A DNA stretch of 64,000 bases from Delphinapterus leucas. Lineage: Eukaryota; Chordata; Mammalia; Artiodactyla; Monodontidae. A program made the translations under genes and the position numbers. The notes beneath the pieces were generated by a model that saw only the letters and a program-made list of their open reading frames with translations, had not been told where the DNA came from and made no database searches. The first letter of the stretch is position 1, and each line of letters begins with the position of its first letter. Positions 33,250 through 44,700 of this stretch are shown piece after piece. The stretch is taken from NCBI RefSeq assembly GCF_002288925.2, contig NW_022098072.1, forward strand, positions 24,133,296-24,197,295, given 5' to 3'.

Positions 33250-33810
33250 TGGAAATAGCTCTCATCTTCCCTTGAGAACCTTCTCCTTGATTCCAACCAA
33301 GTAGTTTTGGTGATGGCTCCCTTGGCTTCCTTCCTTCCTTTTCCTGACCTGGGGGTGGCCACATGACCTACACTTGTCCAGTCATGGCTCTGCACCTCCT
33401 AGCTAGTTTGGTTAAAGTGGTAGATAAGTGGCCCAAGATAGGCCTTGCTCTATGTGGTTGGAGTTGTAAAGATTGCACCTCAGAGCTGCAGGTGGCCATA
33501 TTCCCCGGTAAAGATAAAGCCTGGGAGAATAGAGCTGACAAGCAGTGAGCAGCCAGGGTGAGGTGTGCATGCACACTTCAGACATGGAGAAAGAGAGACA
33601 AAGAGACAGAACAAGAGAGACAGAGACAATGGCTTCGGCATCTGAATCCTCATTACAGTCCCCAAAGTCTGTAAAGCTGTCTCGACTTCTGCATTTCTTC
33701 ACTGAGTCAAAGAATTGGCCCGGTATCCACTCAACGGACTCTTATTTTCATAAGATAGTTTGAGTTGGGTTAATGTCATCTGTAACTAGAATCCTAATTA
33801 GTGTATTTCC
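33250..33810 (+). mobile_element. Degenerate LTR-like element (MaLR or related)
   Basis: 'ggtggccacatgacctac' near 33,354, a 'gagacaaagagacagaac' purine-rich middle and the end 'gatagtttgagttgggttaatgtcatctgtaactagaatcctaatta' (33,755-33,800) resemble the 3' portions of old mammalian LTRs. No retroviral coding sequence is seen. The subfamily cannot be given. Confidence 0.45.
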
Positions 33811-35112
33811 CAATGAGATTGGGAAAGCGTCATCAGATAAACTGAAACATTTTGTTTTGGTTATTAATTGGAAGTGAAGCATTTGCGGATATGTCAATTC
33901 CACTTGAAACCTGTAAACGGTTTATGTTTGCAGCAGTGATTGTAAGGTAATAGAAGTAAAGGGCTAGATTTTATCACTTTGATGTATTTTTTTTAAATGT
34001 CTGGGGGTGGTGGTAGTGGTGGTGGTGGTGGTGATACAGAAGGTGATTTCTAGAAAAAATATATCAGAAATAACTGTTAAATGTTTCATAAAATTTAACA
34101 ACTCTGCAACTAAAAAGACTGTGTTTTGGTTAAGGTTATTTCTATTGAGTTGTGTTATGCTCCAGGAACATAATTAATTATTGCAAACACTTTATAGAGC
34201 CTCTAATGAGAAATGGTTGGGCCAGGAGCCAGGCTAAAGCAGAGCTAAGAACTGTCTGCAAGTCTGCTGCTTTAGACAAGGGGAATGGTGGTAAAGTACT
34301 ATTTCATCCCTTTTCTGTGGCTTGAAGATTTAAATTCACCTTTCTTTTAGTTTTTGAAGGACTTTAATAAAGATAAAGGTTTTGTTTATGACAATTAAGT
34401 AGTTATGCATTGTAGGTCATTGTAAGAATACTGGAGCTAAATGATGTTAATTTAAAACAGTAATATATGAGAAGTTGCAATATGAAACAGTTCTTGAACT
34501 GAGTGATAGCAAAGTCTTTAGGATTTGATTTTGATAAGCGAAAATACAGTGGGAAAATGATTTAAGAAATCTTGGTAACACATTTCAGAGTGATATAATA
34601 CATTACAAAATGTTGTCACCTCTTGGCTTCTTAGGGCAGTAATCTAGTTTCTAGATAATTTTAGTACCATTTTTATTTGGTCCTAACCTGTAATCTTCCA
34701 ATCAGTTTGATATTTTCTAAGTACATGTGCTAAAAGTAGTAAAGAAAGATGTTATCTGTAGGCAAGAAAGTATTATGTAGATTATTTTATTAACTATATT
34801 ATTGCCCATCTTTGGATGATCAAAGAAGAATAATGCTGTATACAGAATTGGGAATCAAAATAAAAGATAAAAATAATCACTACTCTATATTCAGCTTTCA
34901 TGTTGCCTAAAATTCCATCCCCACCAACGTAAAGAGTGGCTGTCAGTTTCCTCTAGGGGAATCTTTTACTGAGTCTTATCTTCTCAGCCTCAGGAACTTG
35001 GTTTAGCAGTTTTTAAATCTATCTACTAAAAATATCATAATTTGGAAACTTAGCTGTGACTTAAATTTTTCCTGGTGATGCCTCAGGGATCTAACAGGAA
35101 ATGTCTCTTATA
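33811..35112. other. Unique DNA with a (GGT)n microsatellite
   Basis: No gene or repeat family is recognised. A GGT trinucleotide run is present at 34,005-34,033. Confidence 0.4.
34005..34033. repeat. (GGT)n microsatellite
   Basis: GGTGGTGGTAGTGGTGGTGG-type run with one interruption. Confidence 0.9.
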
Positions 35113-35399
35113 CAGCGGTTCTCAAAATGTCATCTTGGAAACCCTGAGGATCCCTGAGACCATTTTAGGGGATCTGTGAGGTCAAAAACATTTTCAAAAT
35201 AATACAAAGATGTTATCTGTATGGGTTTACTATTACTTTAAGTAATTGATAAATAAATATTTTAAAATATTCCTCGTTTCAATTTCAAGTATGATAAATA
35301 GTGACAGGTATAATCCACTTAAACAAAAGCTCTTTGGAGCTCTCAATAATTTTTAAGAGTGTAAAGGGGTCCTAAGACCAATAAACATGAGAGCTGCTG
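35113..35399 (-). mobile_element. hAT-type non-autonomous DNA transposon
   Basis: The 287-bp element has hAT-like terminal inverted repeats: CAGCGGTTCTCA at the left, and at the right, in reverse complement, CAGCAGCTCTCA (10 of 12 match). The body contains 'ggatctgtgaggtcaaaaac' and the antisense-like 'ttttaagagtgtaaaggggtcc' known from old mammalian hAT elements. No transposase remains. An 8-bp target duplication is not convincing. Family and orientation are uncertain. Confidence 0.65.
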
Positions 35400-36229
35400 T
35401 TACTTTACAAAGTAGTAGTGTATTTCCACCTATGTGGAAAAGTGGAGATTTAAGCACATTGATCAATGAATGATAACTCCCCTGATTAAGAGAAGGGACA
35501 GTGTAAACTGAGAATGGTCGTAGTGGTGAAAACGGGTCATTTTTCATTGAACTTTATGAGGAAACCCTCACTCCCTGGCACCCACCAATTTTAAGCATGT
35601 CTGTTTTATATTACATGTGTTACCTAACATTTAATAAGGGTTCTTTCTTTGCCCCTTCCCCATGTTGTTACATACAGTATATAGAGTGTCCACTGAGAAA
35701 AATTCTAGTGTGATAATTATAGTGGACACAGGGATTAATCTAAGCAGCATCAACTGCTACACATTTTGCCTTGATTATCTAGGGGGAAATAGTAGGTAAT
35801 AACCTGAAGATGGCAAATAGTTGTATTCAATTTGGATTATAAAACATGGAGACATTGCTTATGATACCTATATAATAATAGAACTGTGGTATTTATGGCT
35901 TTTATCCATGCACGGAATTCATCTGGAGCCAATTAGGTGGAAATACTCAGGAGGAACATATATAGGAAAACAAACTAAATTCCTTCATATGCTTCTCCCC
36001 GTAATTGTTTCAGGGCAGAAAATGCTTGAGAGATCACATTCCTACAGATTACTCAGCAGAATGAAATATTTCTCTAATTCATTACAAACCAATAGTGCTC
36101 TGAAAAAGGAGTGCTGGTGGGGGAAGGGCATGCAGAGGAGGGGCAGCAATAGATCCCAGACCCAACCTCTGGATTCTCCTTGAGAAGTCAGATCTTACAT
36201 CCCATCAGATATAAGGTTAGATGTACATC
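35400..36229. other. Unique DNA
   Basis: A 120-codon plus-strand frame (35,821-36,183) exists, but it has no domain, no start context and no exon signals. I see no gene. Confidence 0.4.
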
Positions 36230-36612
36230 CATGCTGGGCCTTTGTGTGATGTTGGGAGGACTTCCTGGTGATTAATACCCAGCTTTCCCAAGCCTCAAGA
36301 TTATTCTGGTTACTCAAATGGACAGTCCACAAAATGATGAGGTCAAAGTGTCAAGGTCATGAAAAACAAAGAAGGGATTGGATCCCTGGGTAAGAAAAAG
36401 GAAATTAGTGCGATAATTGGCAAAATTTGAATAATATTTATAGATTAGTACCATATTAATTATTATTAGTACTGTATTCATGTTAATTTCCTGATTTTGG
36501 TAATTGTGCTGTGGGAGTCTGGGTGAAGGTAATGTGAAAATTATACTATTTTTGTAACTTTTTTACGAGTTTGAAATTATTTAAAATTTAAATTTAAAAA
36601 ATTTAGGCAAAA
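36230..36612 (+). mobile_element. Old LINE 3'-end-like sequence (probably L1M)
   Basis: 'tgttaatttcctgattttggtaattgtgctgtgg', 'gtctgggtgaaggtaatgtg' and 'actatttttgtaacttttttacgagtttgaaattatttaaaat' follow a common old mammalian LINE 3' end, ending in an A-rich tail. Class assignment to L1M is a judgement. Confidence 0.5.
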
Positions 36613-36664
36613 AATTACAACTACCGAGGCAATTACTAATAAACCTACATCTCAGTCAGGGTCG

Positions 36665-36890
36665 TAATTGAGAATGGAGGCTGTGGCACTGGGATTCCTG
36701 GGGTTGAATCCCAGCTCCACTACCTGCTAATTGCATAACTTTCAAATCAATCTCTAAGTGCTTCAGTTTCCTCATCTGTAAAATGAAGAAAACAGTGCTT
36801 CCTACTTTGTAGTGTGGTTGTGAATATCGAATGAACTAATGTACATAGAGTGCTTAGAAAAGTGCCCGATTCAATAAATGTTTGTTAGAA
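36665..36890 (+). mobile_element. MIR SINE (sense)
   Basis: A clear MIR: 'gaatggaggctgtggcactggg...gggttgaatcccagctccactacctgc', 'gcttcagtttcctcatctgtaaaatgaagaa', 'gtgtggttgtgaatatcgaatgaactaatgtacatagagtgcttagaaaagtgcc'. Confidence 0.92.
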
Positions 36891-37229
36891 TTATGAAAAT
36901 TATTTGTGCAGCAACAATTGTTATTTAGAGAATATTAGAATGAAATACAATGTCATTAGTTCTACCTCTAGGTAAGAAACTATATATAAAGCCATGTAGT
37001 TGTCAGCTATGCAGGAGCTTAGACAAATTAGTGGTCAAGGAAGAAGCAAAAAGTTATAATGATGGGATGTCTGAAATTGCAACCGAGGAGCACAGGGGTA
37101 GAGAGGTTAGGGTGTCAGGGGAAACCAGTAATGTGACATTTCTAAGAGATTGGAACTTCTGGCAAGGCAGTTCACTATTAGCTCAAGGCAGAGTATTTCT
37201 GAGTAACTGATGTTCAAGAAATGAATTCC

Positions 37230-37938
37230 ATGCCACTCTCACTTTGTCTCAGCTTACCCTTCCCCCTCCCCGTATCCTCAAGTCCATTCTCTAGTAGGTC
37301 TGTGACTTTATTCCTGTTTTGCCCCTAGGTTCTTCAGGACCAGTTTTTTTTTTTTTTTTAGATTCCATATATATATGTTAGTATACGGTATTTGTTTTTC
37401 TCTTTCTGACTTACTTCACTCTGTATAACAGACTCTAGGTCCATCCACCTCACTACAAATAACTCAGTTTCGTTTCTTTTTATGGCTGAGTAATATTCCA
37501 TTGTATATATGTGCCGTACTCTTGGGTGTGTTGATGCATGAGGGCAGATAAAAATGTGCAGGGCTTGCACTGGTTTGCATTTATATGCCTTGTTATTTCT
37601 ACACAAAAATGCCCAGCCCAGCTTTTGTTAATTGCTATTTAGAGCGATGGTGATTAAAGTAAATACAGGAGTACAAATAGGAATGCTTTAAAATAATGGT
37701 GTAATCATTACTAATTCATTTCATATTTATTGTGGTATTAATTCTAATGAATCTTCTTGATATTAATGTGTATGTTGTAAGTACTCAGATTGAATTTTTC
37801 ACTGTGAGTCAGTATTAATTAAATGAATGGTTATTATTACTTGTGTAATGGGCCTAGAAGGAATATTATTTTCACGTTTATAGAAATCAATAGTAATGCT
37901 TTAATAGTAAAAGTTGTTTTTACTCTTTCAAAAAAAAA
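37230..37938 (+). mobile_element. Chimeric retroinsertion: antisense L1 5' part joined to unknown poly(A)-ended sequence
   Basis: Perfect 14-bp target-site copies AAGAAATGAATTCC (37,216-37,229 and 37,939-37,952) bracket about 709 bases that end in a run of A's, so the whole segment was inserted as one retrotransposition event in plus orientation. Bases 37,230 to about 37,513 are the reverse complement of an L1 3'UTR and ORF2 C-terminus; the minus strand decodes [13 protein letters not shown]. Bases about 37,514-37,930 match no repeat I recognise and carry no reading frame. Either a cellular transcript with an antisense L1 exon was retrocopied, or an L1 with a 3' transduction was inserted with 5' inversion by twin priming. 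Confidence 0.85.
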
Positions 37939-37952
37939 AAGAAATGAATTCC

Positions 37953-38999
37953 CACACAGTATCTAGGCCCAAGGGAAGTTTAAGGGTTTTATTTTCTCCA
38001 CATCTTGTTTTATATATGCATCTGCTTTGGACCATCCTGTGCAGCACACAGAGGGGAGAATGTGGTTAAGATTAGCATTAGAAATCTTAACATTCCAACA
38101 CAGCAAGGCCTGGAGGAATGGGGGAAGAGTTTCGAATCACCTAAGCCATTAGCTGTGGGAGGATATGCCATGGGAAAACTGGACCTGGGATCATAAAATA
38201 CATTTGGTCTGGCTCAGTGTAGCTCAGTCTGTACAATTTCCACCCTGTGGCTTTGCTATTAGGACCAGCTGTAGTGCATTGGACTCACCAAAATTTATAT
38301 CCTGGAATTTCGCACATTCTAGGAACTCAGCACTTCTCTGCGAAACTTTGAAACTAAGCGTAAAGCCATCTAATTGTCAGTTGTCAGCTAATTTCAGGCC
38401 ATGAAATTAGTGTAATGAACATTTGACAAAGTATAAGAATCAGAACATTGAAATCAAATAGGGGTTTCAATGGTTTACTTGGCTCCTTCCTTTACCTCAG
38501 TGTTAAAATCCTCACCTCCTCTCCAGCCATAGCTGACACTAATCATAGCTGTGCCAGCCAGGGCCCAACCAGGAAGCAGGAATCACTAAATATTTTAAAC
38601 AAAGGGAGGAACCTCAGGACAGGTGGAGGGACACAAGAGGTGGTGTTAGCAGAACCCAAAGGGCTGCCTATTGTGACAAAAAGCCAGGACCATTAAGGTA
38701 GGGACCTAGAACCATGTAAAATGCTGTGTGAGGTATGGAAAAGAGGGAGAGATTCTGTATTTCTCTGTTCCTTCTACCTTTAGTCTTCTACCAGTGCCTC
38801 TGACTGGCCAAGCATGCCAGAAAGCCAGTTGGCAAGGGAGCCTGGAAAACACAGTCTGCAGGAACACGGCAGGGGTGCACCTGTCTACAGATGGGCAGCA
38901 ATCACTGCAACGCCTCTGCCCGTGCCTGAAACAGTGAATGGCACAGGCACTGTACTGGGAGAGGCTGCCCACCTGCGGCCATGCCTTTTAATTTTTCCA
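37953..38999. other. Unique DNA, possible old LTR texture
   Basis: No gene is recognised. The segment 38,550-38,920 has a GC-richer, LTR-like feel but no diagnostic motif I can name. The short frames there lack domains. Confidence 0.35.
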
Positions 39000-39155
39000 A
39001 GCAATTCTGTGAAGTGGTTACTATTATCTCAACTTTATAGATGAGAAAATGGAATCCTGCAGAGGTTCAGGTCTCTGTCCGAGGTTGCAGAGCCAGAAAG
39101 GAACTGAGGCCACCTGGTTCTATACATACTCATCCTGTAGTCTGCATCTGTTCAG
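39000..39155 (-). mobile_element. MIR fragment (antisense)
   Basis: 'gaagtggttactattatctcaactttatagatgagaaaatggaa' and 'gtctctgtccgaggttgcagagccagaaaggaactgaggcc' match the reverse complement of the MIR core. It lies just before the full-length L1. Confidence 0.7.
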
Positions 39156-39389
39156 CACTTCAAAGCTCACTCTTTATTGTGCTGGAATTGTGGATTTAAA
39201 AACACTGGAGGGGCAGAGTCAAGATGGCATACTAGGAGGACGCGGAATTCGCGTCTCCTCACAACTATGGCACCTACCAGGCACCAGTGGGGGACCACAG
39301 ACACCTAAGGGGACGGGAGGAACCCCAGTGACAGGGTAGGGCGTGGGGCATGGGGGGAGTGAGGGGGGAAGAGAAGTGTTGGCGGGATG

Positions 39390-39890
39390 GGACTGGTGGC
39401 CCTGAGGGGCGGCTGGGGGAGGGGAAGGGATCACACGCCCTAAGGGGGAAATTGGGGGGCCATTGGGAGGGCAGAGGATCAAAAGGGAGCTTGGCCAGGC
39501 TTCCCCTGCCCACTTGGGCCCCCAGGAGCCTGCTGAGATCCCGGGCCTGACCCTTTGCCCACCGAGGCCCCCTCCAGCCATGTGGGTCTTGAGGGAGGGG
39601 GACGGAGGAAAGGGGGAGCAAAAGTAAAGGCTGGACCTTTGGGACCGGCACCCCTGAGGGGTGGCTGGGGGAGGGGAGGAGTTCCTACACCCAGCGGGAC
39701 CCACCCACGGTTAGGGGTCCAGCCGTGATGGGGGAGGCCCTGGGGGAGACAGTGGGAGAAGGGCACAAAGGAACAGAAGGGAACACAGCCAGTGCTTTCC
39801 CTGTCCGCTTAGGCACCGGGAAGCCTGTTGGGCTCTCGGGCCTAATCCTGTGCCCTCGGAGCCTCCCTCCTGATGGGCAGAACCCAAGCC
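39390..39890. repeat. Two imperfect tandem units in the L1B 5'UTR
   Basis: CCTGAGGGGCGGCTGGGGGA at 39,401 recurs as CCTGAGGGGTGGCTGGGGGA at 39,653. TTCCCCTGCCCACTTGGGCC at 39,501 recurs as TTCCCTGTCCGCTTAGGCAC at 39,797. The order is kept, with spacings of 252 and 296 bases, so the second unit has an extra segment of about 40 bases. This resembles the monomer organisation known from some L1 promoters. Confidence 0.8.
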
Positions 39891-40233
39891 CCGCCCCTAC
39901 ACCCCCACCCAGGGCCCCACCTCTACACTCGGAGATGTCCTCCAACGCGCTGGGCCTAAACCCCGCCCACACAGCCTCACTCAGAGACGTACCTCCAAAC
40001 TCTGGAACTCCACACTCCAGAGGCCCTCCTTTCCACGCGCTGCCTCTCCCCTTCCGCGCAGGTCCTAAGGAGAGGCCCTGCCCCACGCTCAATCGTCACC
40101 CCCGCACCCGCCTTGGTCCTGCCCCACCGTAAACCCCACTCCTGCCCAAATTCCACCCCCCACCTAAACTCCGCCCCCATAGCCAAGGCTTTTTTTTTTC
40201 TCTTTTCCTTTTAGATTGGGATTCTGTTTTACG

Positions 40234-40540
40234 TTGCTGATTCATTGTTGTTGATTCTTTTATATTTTTATTTTTCCTAATAAATCTTTAATTTTTCTAA
40301 TTTTATTTTATTCTTTATACTTTGTTATTGTTCTCTCCTTTTAGCTTGTTGCCCCCCTACCCCCTGCTTTTTTTTTCTTTTTTCTGCTGTGGATTTATTT
40401 TACCTTGTTGCAGTTGTTTCAATTATAGTTTTATTTTTCCTAATATATTTTTTATCTTTCTAATTTTATTCTGTTTTTTATTCTTTGATATTGTACTGCT
40501 CCTTTTGTTCTTTCTTTCTTCCTTGTTTTTTTGTTTTACC
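40234..40540. repeat. T-rich tandem duplication in the L1B 5'UTR
   Basis: TTTTTCCTAATAAATCTTTA at 40,271 is followed by 'tttctaattttatttta' and 'ctctcctttt'. The same order returns from 40,434 (TTTTTCCTAATATATTTTTT, 'tttctaattttattctg', 'ctgctccttt'). The period is about 163 bases. Confidence 0.75.
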
Positions 40541-40824
40541 ACACCATGAGGCTTGCGGGATCTTGGTTCCCAGGCTGGAGGTCGGACCCAAGCTCCTGTT
40601 GTGGGAGGTCCAAGTCCAAACTGCTGGACTAACAGAGAACCTCAGACCCCAGGGAATATCAATTGGAGTGAGGCCTCCCAGGGGTCCTCATCTCAGCACC
40701 AAGACCCAGCTCTATCCAACTGCCTGCAAACTCTAGTGCTGGACATCTGACGCCAAACAATCAGTAAGACAGGAAAACAGCACCACCCATTTAAAAAAAA
40801 AAAAAAAAGAAACGACAAAAAAAT

Positions 40825-41662
40825 ATGTTACAGACAAAAGAGCAAGGTAAAAACCTACAAGGCCAAATAAATGAAGACGAAATAGGCAACCTACCTGAAA
40901 AAGAATTCAGAGTAATGATAGTAAAGATGATCCAAAATCTCGGAAACACAACGGAGAAAATACAAGAAACATTTAACAAGGATCTAAAGAGCAAACAAAC
41001 AGTGATGAACAACACAATTAAATAAATTAAAAATACTCTAGAAGGAATCAATAACAGAATAACTGAGGCAAAAGAACAGATAAGTGAGCTAGAAGATAAA
41101 ATGGTGGAAATAACTGCCAGGGAGGAGAATAAAGAAAAAAGAATGAAAAGAATTCAGGACAGTCTCAGAGACCTCTGGGACAACATTAAATGCACCAACA
41201 TTTGAATTATAGGGGTCCCAGAAGAAGAAGAGAAAAAGGAAGGGTCTGAGAAAATATTTGAAGAGACTATAGTTGAAAACTTCCCTAACATGGAAAAGGA
41301 AATAGTCAATCAAGTCCAGGAAGCACAGAGAGTAGCATACAGGATAAACCCAAAGAGAAACACACTGAGACACATATTAATCAAACTATCAAAGATTAAA
41401 TACAAAGAAAAAATATTCAAAGCAGCAAGGGAAAAGCAACAAATAATATGCAAGGGAATCCCCATAGGTTAACAGCTGATTTTTCAGCAGAAACTCTGCA
41501 AGCCAGAAGGGAGTGGCGGACATATTTAAAGTGATGAAAGGGAAAAACCTACAACCAAGATTACTCTACCCAGCAAGGATCTCATTCAGATTTGATGGAA
41601 AAATTAAAACCTTTACAGATAAACAAAAGTTAAGAGAATTCAGCACCACCAGACTAGCTTAA
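40825..41662 (+). pseudogene. L1B ORF1p remnant (RNA-binding chaperone)
   Basis: The L1 ORF1 RNA-chaperone protein. The start is placed at the ATG at 40,825, just after the A-rich leader end. The N-terminal open segment (40,825-41,025) is charged and coiled-coil-like, and contains EIGNLPEKEFRVMIVKMIQN. A stop follows at 41,023-41,025. The RRM region decodes RIQDSLRDLWDNIKCTN, ended by another stop after that. The C-terminal domain decodes QEAQRVAYRINPKRNTLRH (41,290-41,472) and is then put out of frame by a 1-base deletion near 41,465, relative to L1A (CCCATAGG against CCCATTAGG). It is non-functional. Confidence 0.93.
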
Positions 41663-41747
41663 CAACAAATGCTAAAGGAACTTTTCTAGGCAGGAAACAC
41701 AAGAGAAGGAAAAGACCTACAATAACAAACCCAAAACAATTAAGAAA

Positions 41748-44700
41748 ATGGTAATAAGAACATACATATCAATCATTACCTTAAATGTAAATGGATTAAA
41801 TGCTCCAACCAAAAGACATAGACTGGCTGAATGGATACAAAAACAAGACCCATACATATGCTGACTACAAGAGACCCACTTCAGACCAAGGGACACATGC
41901 AGACTGAAAGTAAGAGGATGGAAAAAGGTAGTCCATGCAAATGGAAATTAAAAGAAAGCTGGAGTAGCAATTCTCATATCAGACAAAATACACTTTAAAA
42001 TAAAGACTATTACAAGAGACAAAGAAGGACACTACATAATAATCAAGGGATCTATCCAAGAAGAAGATATAACAATTGTAAATATTTATGTGCCCAACAT
42101 AGGAGCACCTCAGTACATAAGGCAAATGCTAACAGCCATAAAAGGGGAAATCAACAGTAACACATTAATAGTAGGGGACTTTAACACCCCACTTTCACCA
42201 ATGGACAGATCATCCAAAATGAAAATAGATAAGGAAACACAAGCTTTAAATGACACATTAAACAAGATGGACTTAATTAATATTTATAGGACATTCCAAC
42301 CAAAAACAACAGAATACACTTTCTTCTCAAGTGCTCATGGAACATTCCCCAGCATAGATCATAGCTTGGGTGACAAATCAAGCCTTGGTAAATTTAAGAA
42401 AATTGAAATTGTATCAAGTGTCTTTTCCGACCACAGCACTATGAGACTAGATATCAATTACAGGAAAAGATCTGTAAACAATACAAACACATGGAGGCTA
42501 AACAATACACTACCGAATAACCAAGAGATCACTGAAGAAATCAAAGAGGAAATCAAAAAATACCTAGAAACAAATGACAATGAAAACAAGATGACCCAAA
42601 ACCTATGGGATGCAGCAAAAGCAGTTCTAAGAGGGAAGTTTATAGCAATACAAGCCTACCTCAAGAAACAAGAAAAATCTCAAATAAACAACCTAACCTT
42701 ACACCTAAAGCAATTAGAGAAAGAAGAACAAAAAACCCCAAAGTTAGCGAAGAAAAGATCATAAGGATCAGATCAGAAATAAATGAAAAATAAATGAAGG
42801 AAATGATAACAAAGATCAAGAAAACTAAAAGCTGGTTCTTTGAGAAGATAAACAAAATTGATAAACCATTAGCCAGACTCACCAAGAAAAAAAGGGAGAA
42901 GACTCAAATCAACAGAATTAGAAATGAAAAAGAAGTAACAACTGACACTGCAGAAATACAAAGGATCATGAAAGATTACTACAAGCAACTATATGCCAAT
43001 AAAATGGACAACCTGGAAGAAATGGACAAATTCTTAGAAAAGCACAACCTACCGAGACTGAACCAGGAAGAAATAGAAAATATAAACAGACCAATCACAA
43101 GCACTGAAATTGAAACTGTGATTAAAACTCTTCCAACAAACAAAAGCCCAGGACAATATGGCTTCACAGGCGAATTCTATCAAACATTGAGAGAAGAGCT
43201 AACACCTATCCTCCTCAAACTCTTCCAAAATAGAGCAGAGGGAGGAACGCTCCCAAACTCATTCTGTGAGGCCACCATCACCCTGATACCAAAACCAGAC
43301 AAAGATGACACAGAAGAAGAAAACTACAGACCAATATCATTGATGAACATAGTTGCAAAATTCCTCAACAAAATACTAGCAAACAGAATCCAGCAGCACA
43401 TTAAAAGGATCATACACCATGATCAAGTGGGATTTATCCCAGGAATGCAAGGATTCTTCAATATACGCAAATCAGTCAATGTGATACACCATATTAACAA
43501 ATTGAAGGAGAAAAACCATATGATCATCTCAATAGATGCAGAAAACGCTTTTGACAAAATTCAACACCCATTTATCATAAAAACTCTCTAGAAAGTAGGC
43601 ATAGAGGGAACCTACTTCAACATAATAAAGGCCATATATGACAAACCCACAGCCAACATCGTTCTCAATGGTGAAAAACTGAAACCATTTCCTCTAAGAT
43701 CAGGAACAAGACAAGGTTGCCCACTCTCACCACTATTATTCAACATAGTTTTGGAAGTTTTAGCCACAGCAATTAAAGAAGAAAAAGAAATAAAAGGAAT
43801 CCAAATTGGAAAAGAAGAAGTAAAGCTGTCACTGTTTGCAGATGACATGATAGTATACATAGAGAATCCTAAGGATGCTACCAGAAAACTACTAGAGCTA
43901 ATCAATGAATTTGGTAAAGTTGCAGGATAGAAAATTAATGCACAGAAATCTCTTGCATTCCTATACACTAATGATGAAAAATCTAAAAGAGAAATTGAGG
44001 AAACACTCCCATTTACCACTGCAACAAAAAGAATAAAATACCTAGGGATAAACCTACCTAAGGAGACAAAAGACCTATACTCAGAAAACTGTAAGACACT
44101 GATGAAAGAAATTAAAGATGATACAAACAGATGGAGAGACATACCATGTTCTTGGATTGGAAGAATCAGCATTATGAAAATGACTGTACTACTCAAAGCA
44201 ATCTACAGATTCAGTGCAATCCCTATCAAACTAACAATGGCATTTTCCACAGAACTAGAACAAAAAGTTTCACAATTTGTATGGAAACACAAAAGACCCT
44301 GAATAGCCAAAGCATCCTGAGAAAGAAAAATGGAGCTGGAGAAATCAGGCTCCCAGACTTCAGACTATATGACAAAGCTACAGTAATCAAGACAGTATGG
44401 TACTGGCACAAAAACAGAAATATAGATCAATGGAACAGGATAGAAAGTCCAGAGGTAAACCCACACACCTATGGTCACCTTATCTTTGATAAAAGAGGCA
44501 AGAATATACAATGGAGAAAAGACAGCCTCTTCAATAAGTGGTGCTGGGAAAACTGGACAGCTACATGTAAAAGAATGAAATTAGAACACTCCCTAACACC
44601 ATACACAAAAATAAACTCAAGATGGATTAAAGACCTAAATGTAAGATCAGACACTATAAAACTGTTAGAGGAAAACATAGGCAGAACACTCTATGGCATA

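Larger units (their letters stand above)
39211..40824 (+). promoter_or_regulatory. L1B 5'UTR with internal promoter region
   Basis: This roughly 1.6-kb leader would carry the internal RNA polymerase II promoter of L1. Its first kilobase is GC- and CpG-rich, contains imperfect tandem units of about 250-300 bases (see the repeat entry) and several GC boxes: CCCCGCCCC at 39,889-39,897, CCCCGCCCA at 39,961-39,969 and TCCGCCCCC at 40,170-40,178. A T-rich block (40,190-40,540) holds a second tandem duplication. ORF1 follows an A-rich run at 40,793-40,808. Long open frames here (for example 39,219-39,704 minus, 161 codons) are GC-skew artefacts. Confidence 0.85.

Noticed and set aside
39219..40132. 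Long open frames on both strands (161, 135, 135 and 125 codons) in a GC-rich region
   Set aside because: They lie wholly inside the L1B 5'UTR, overlap each other on both strands, are proline/glycine-rich low-complexity and show no domain. They are GC-bias artefacts.
43612..44196. 194-codon minus-strand frame
   Set aside because: It is the antisense shadow of L1B ORF2, and the same antisense peptide occurs opposite L1A ORF2.
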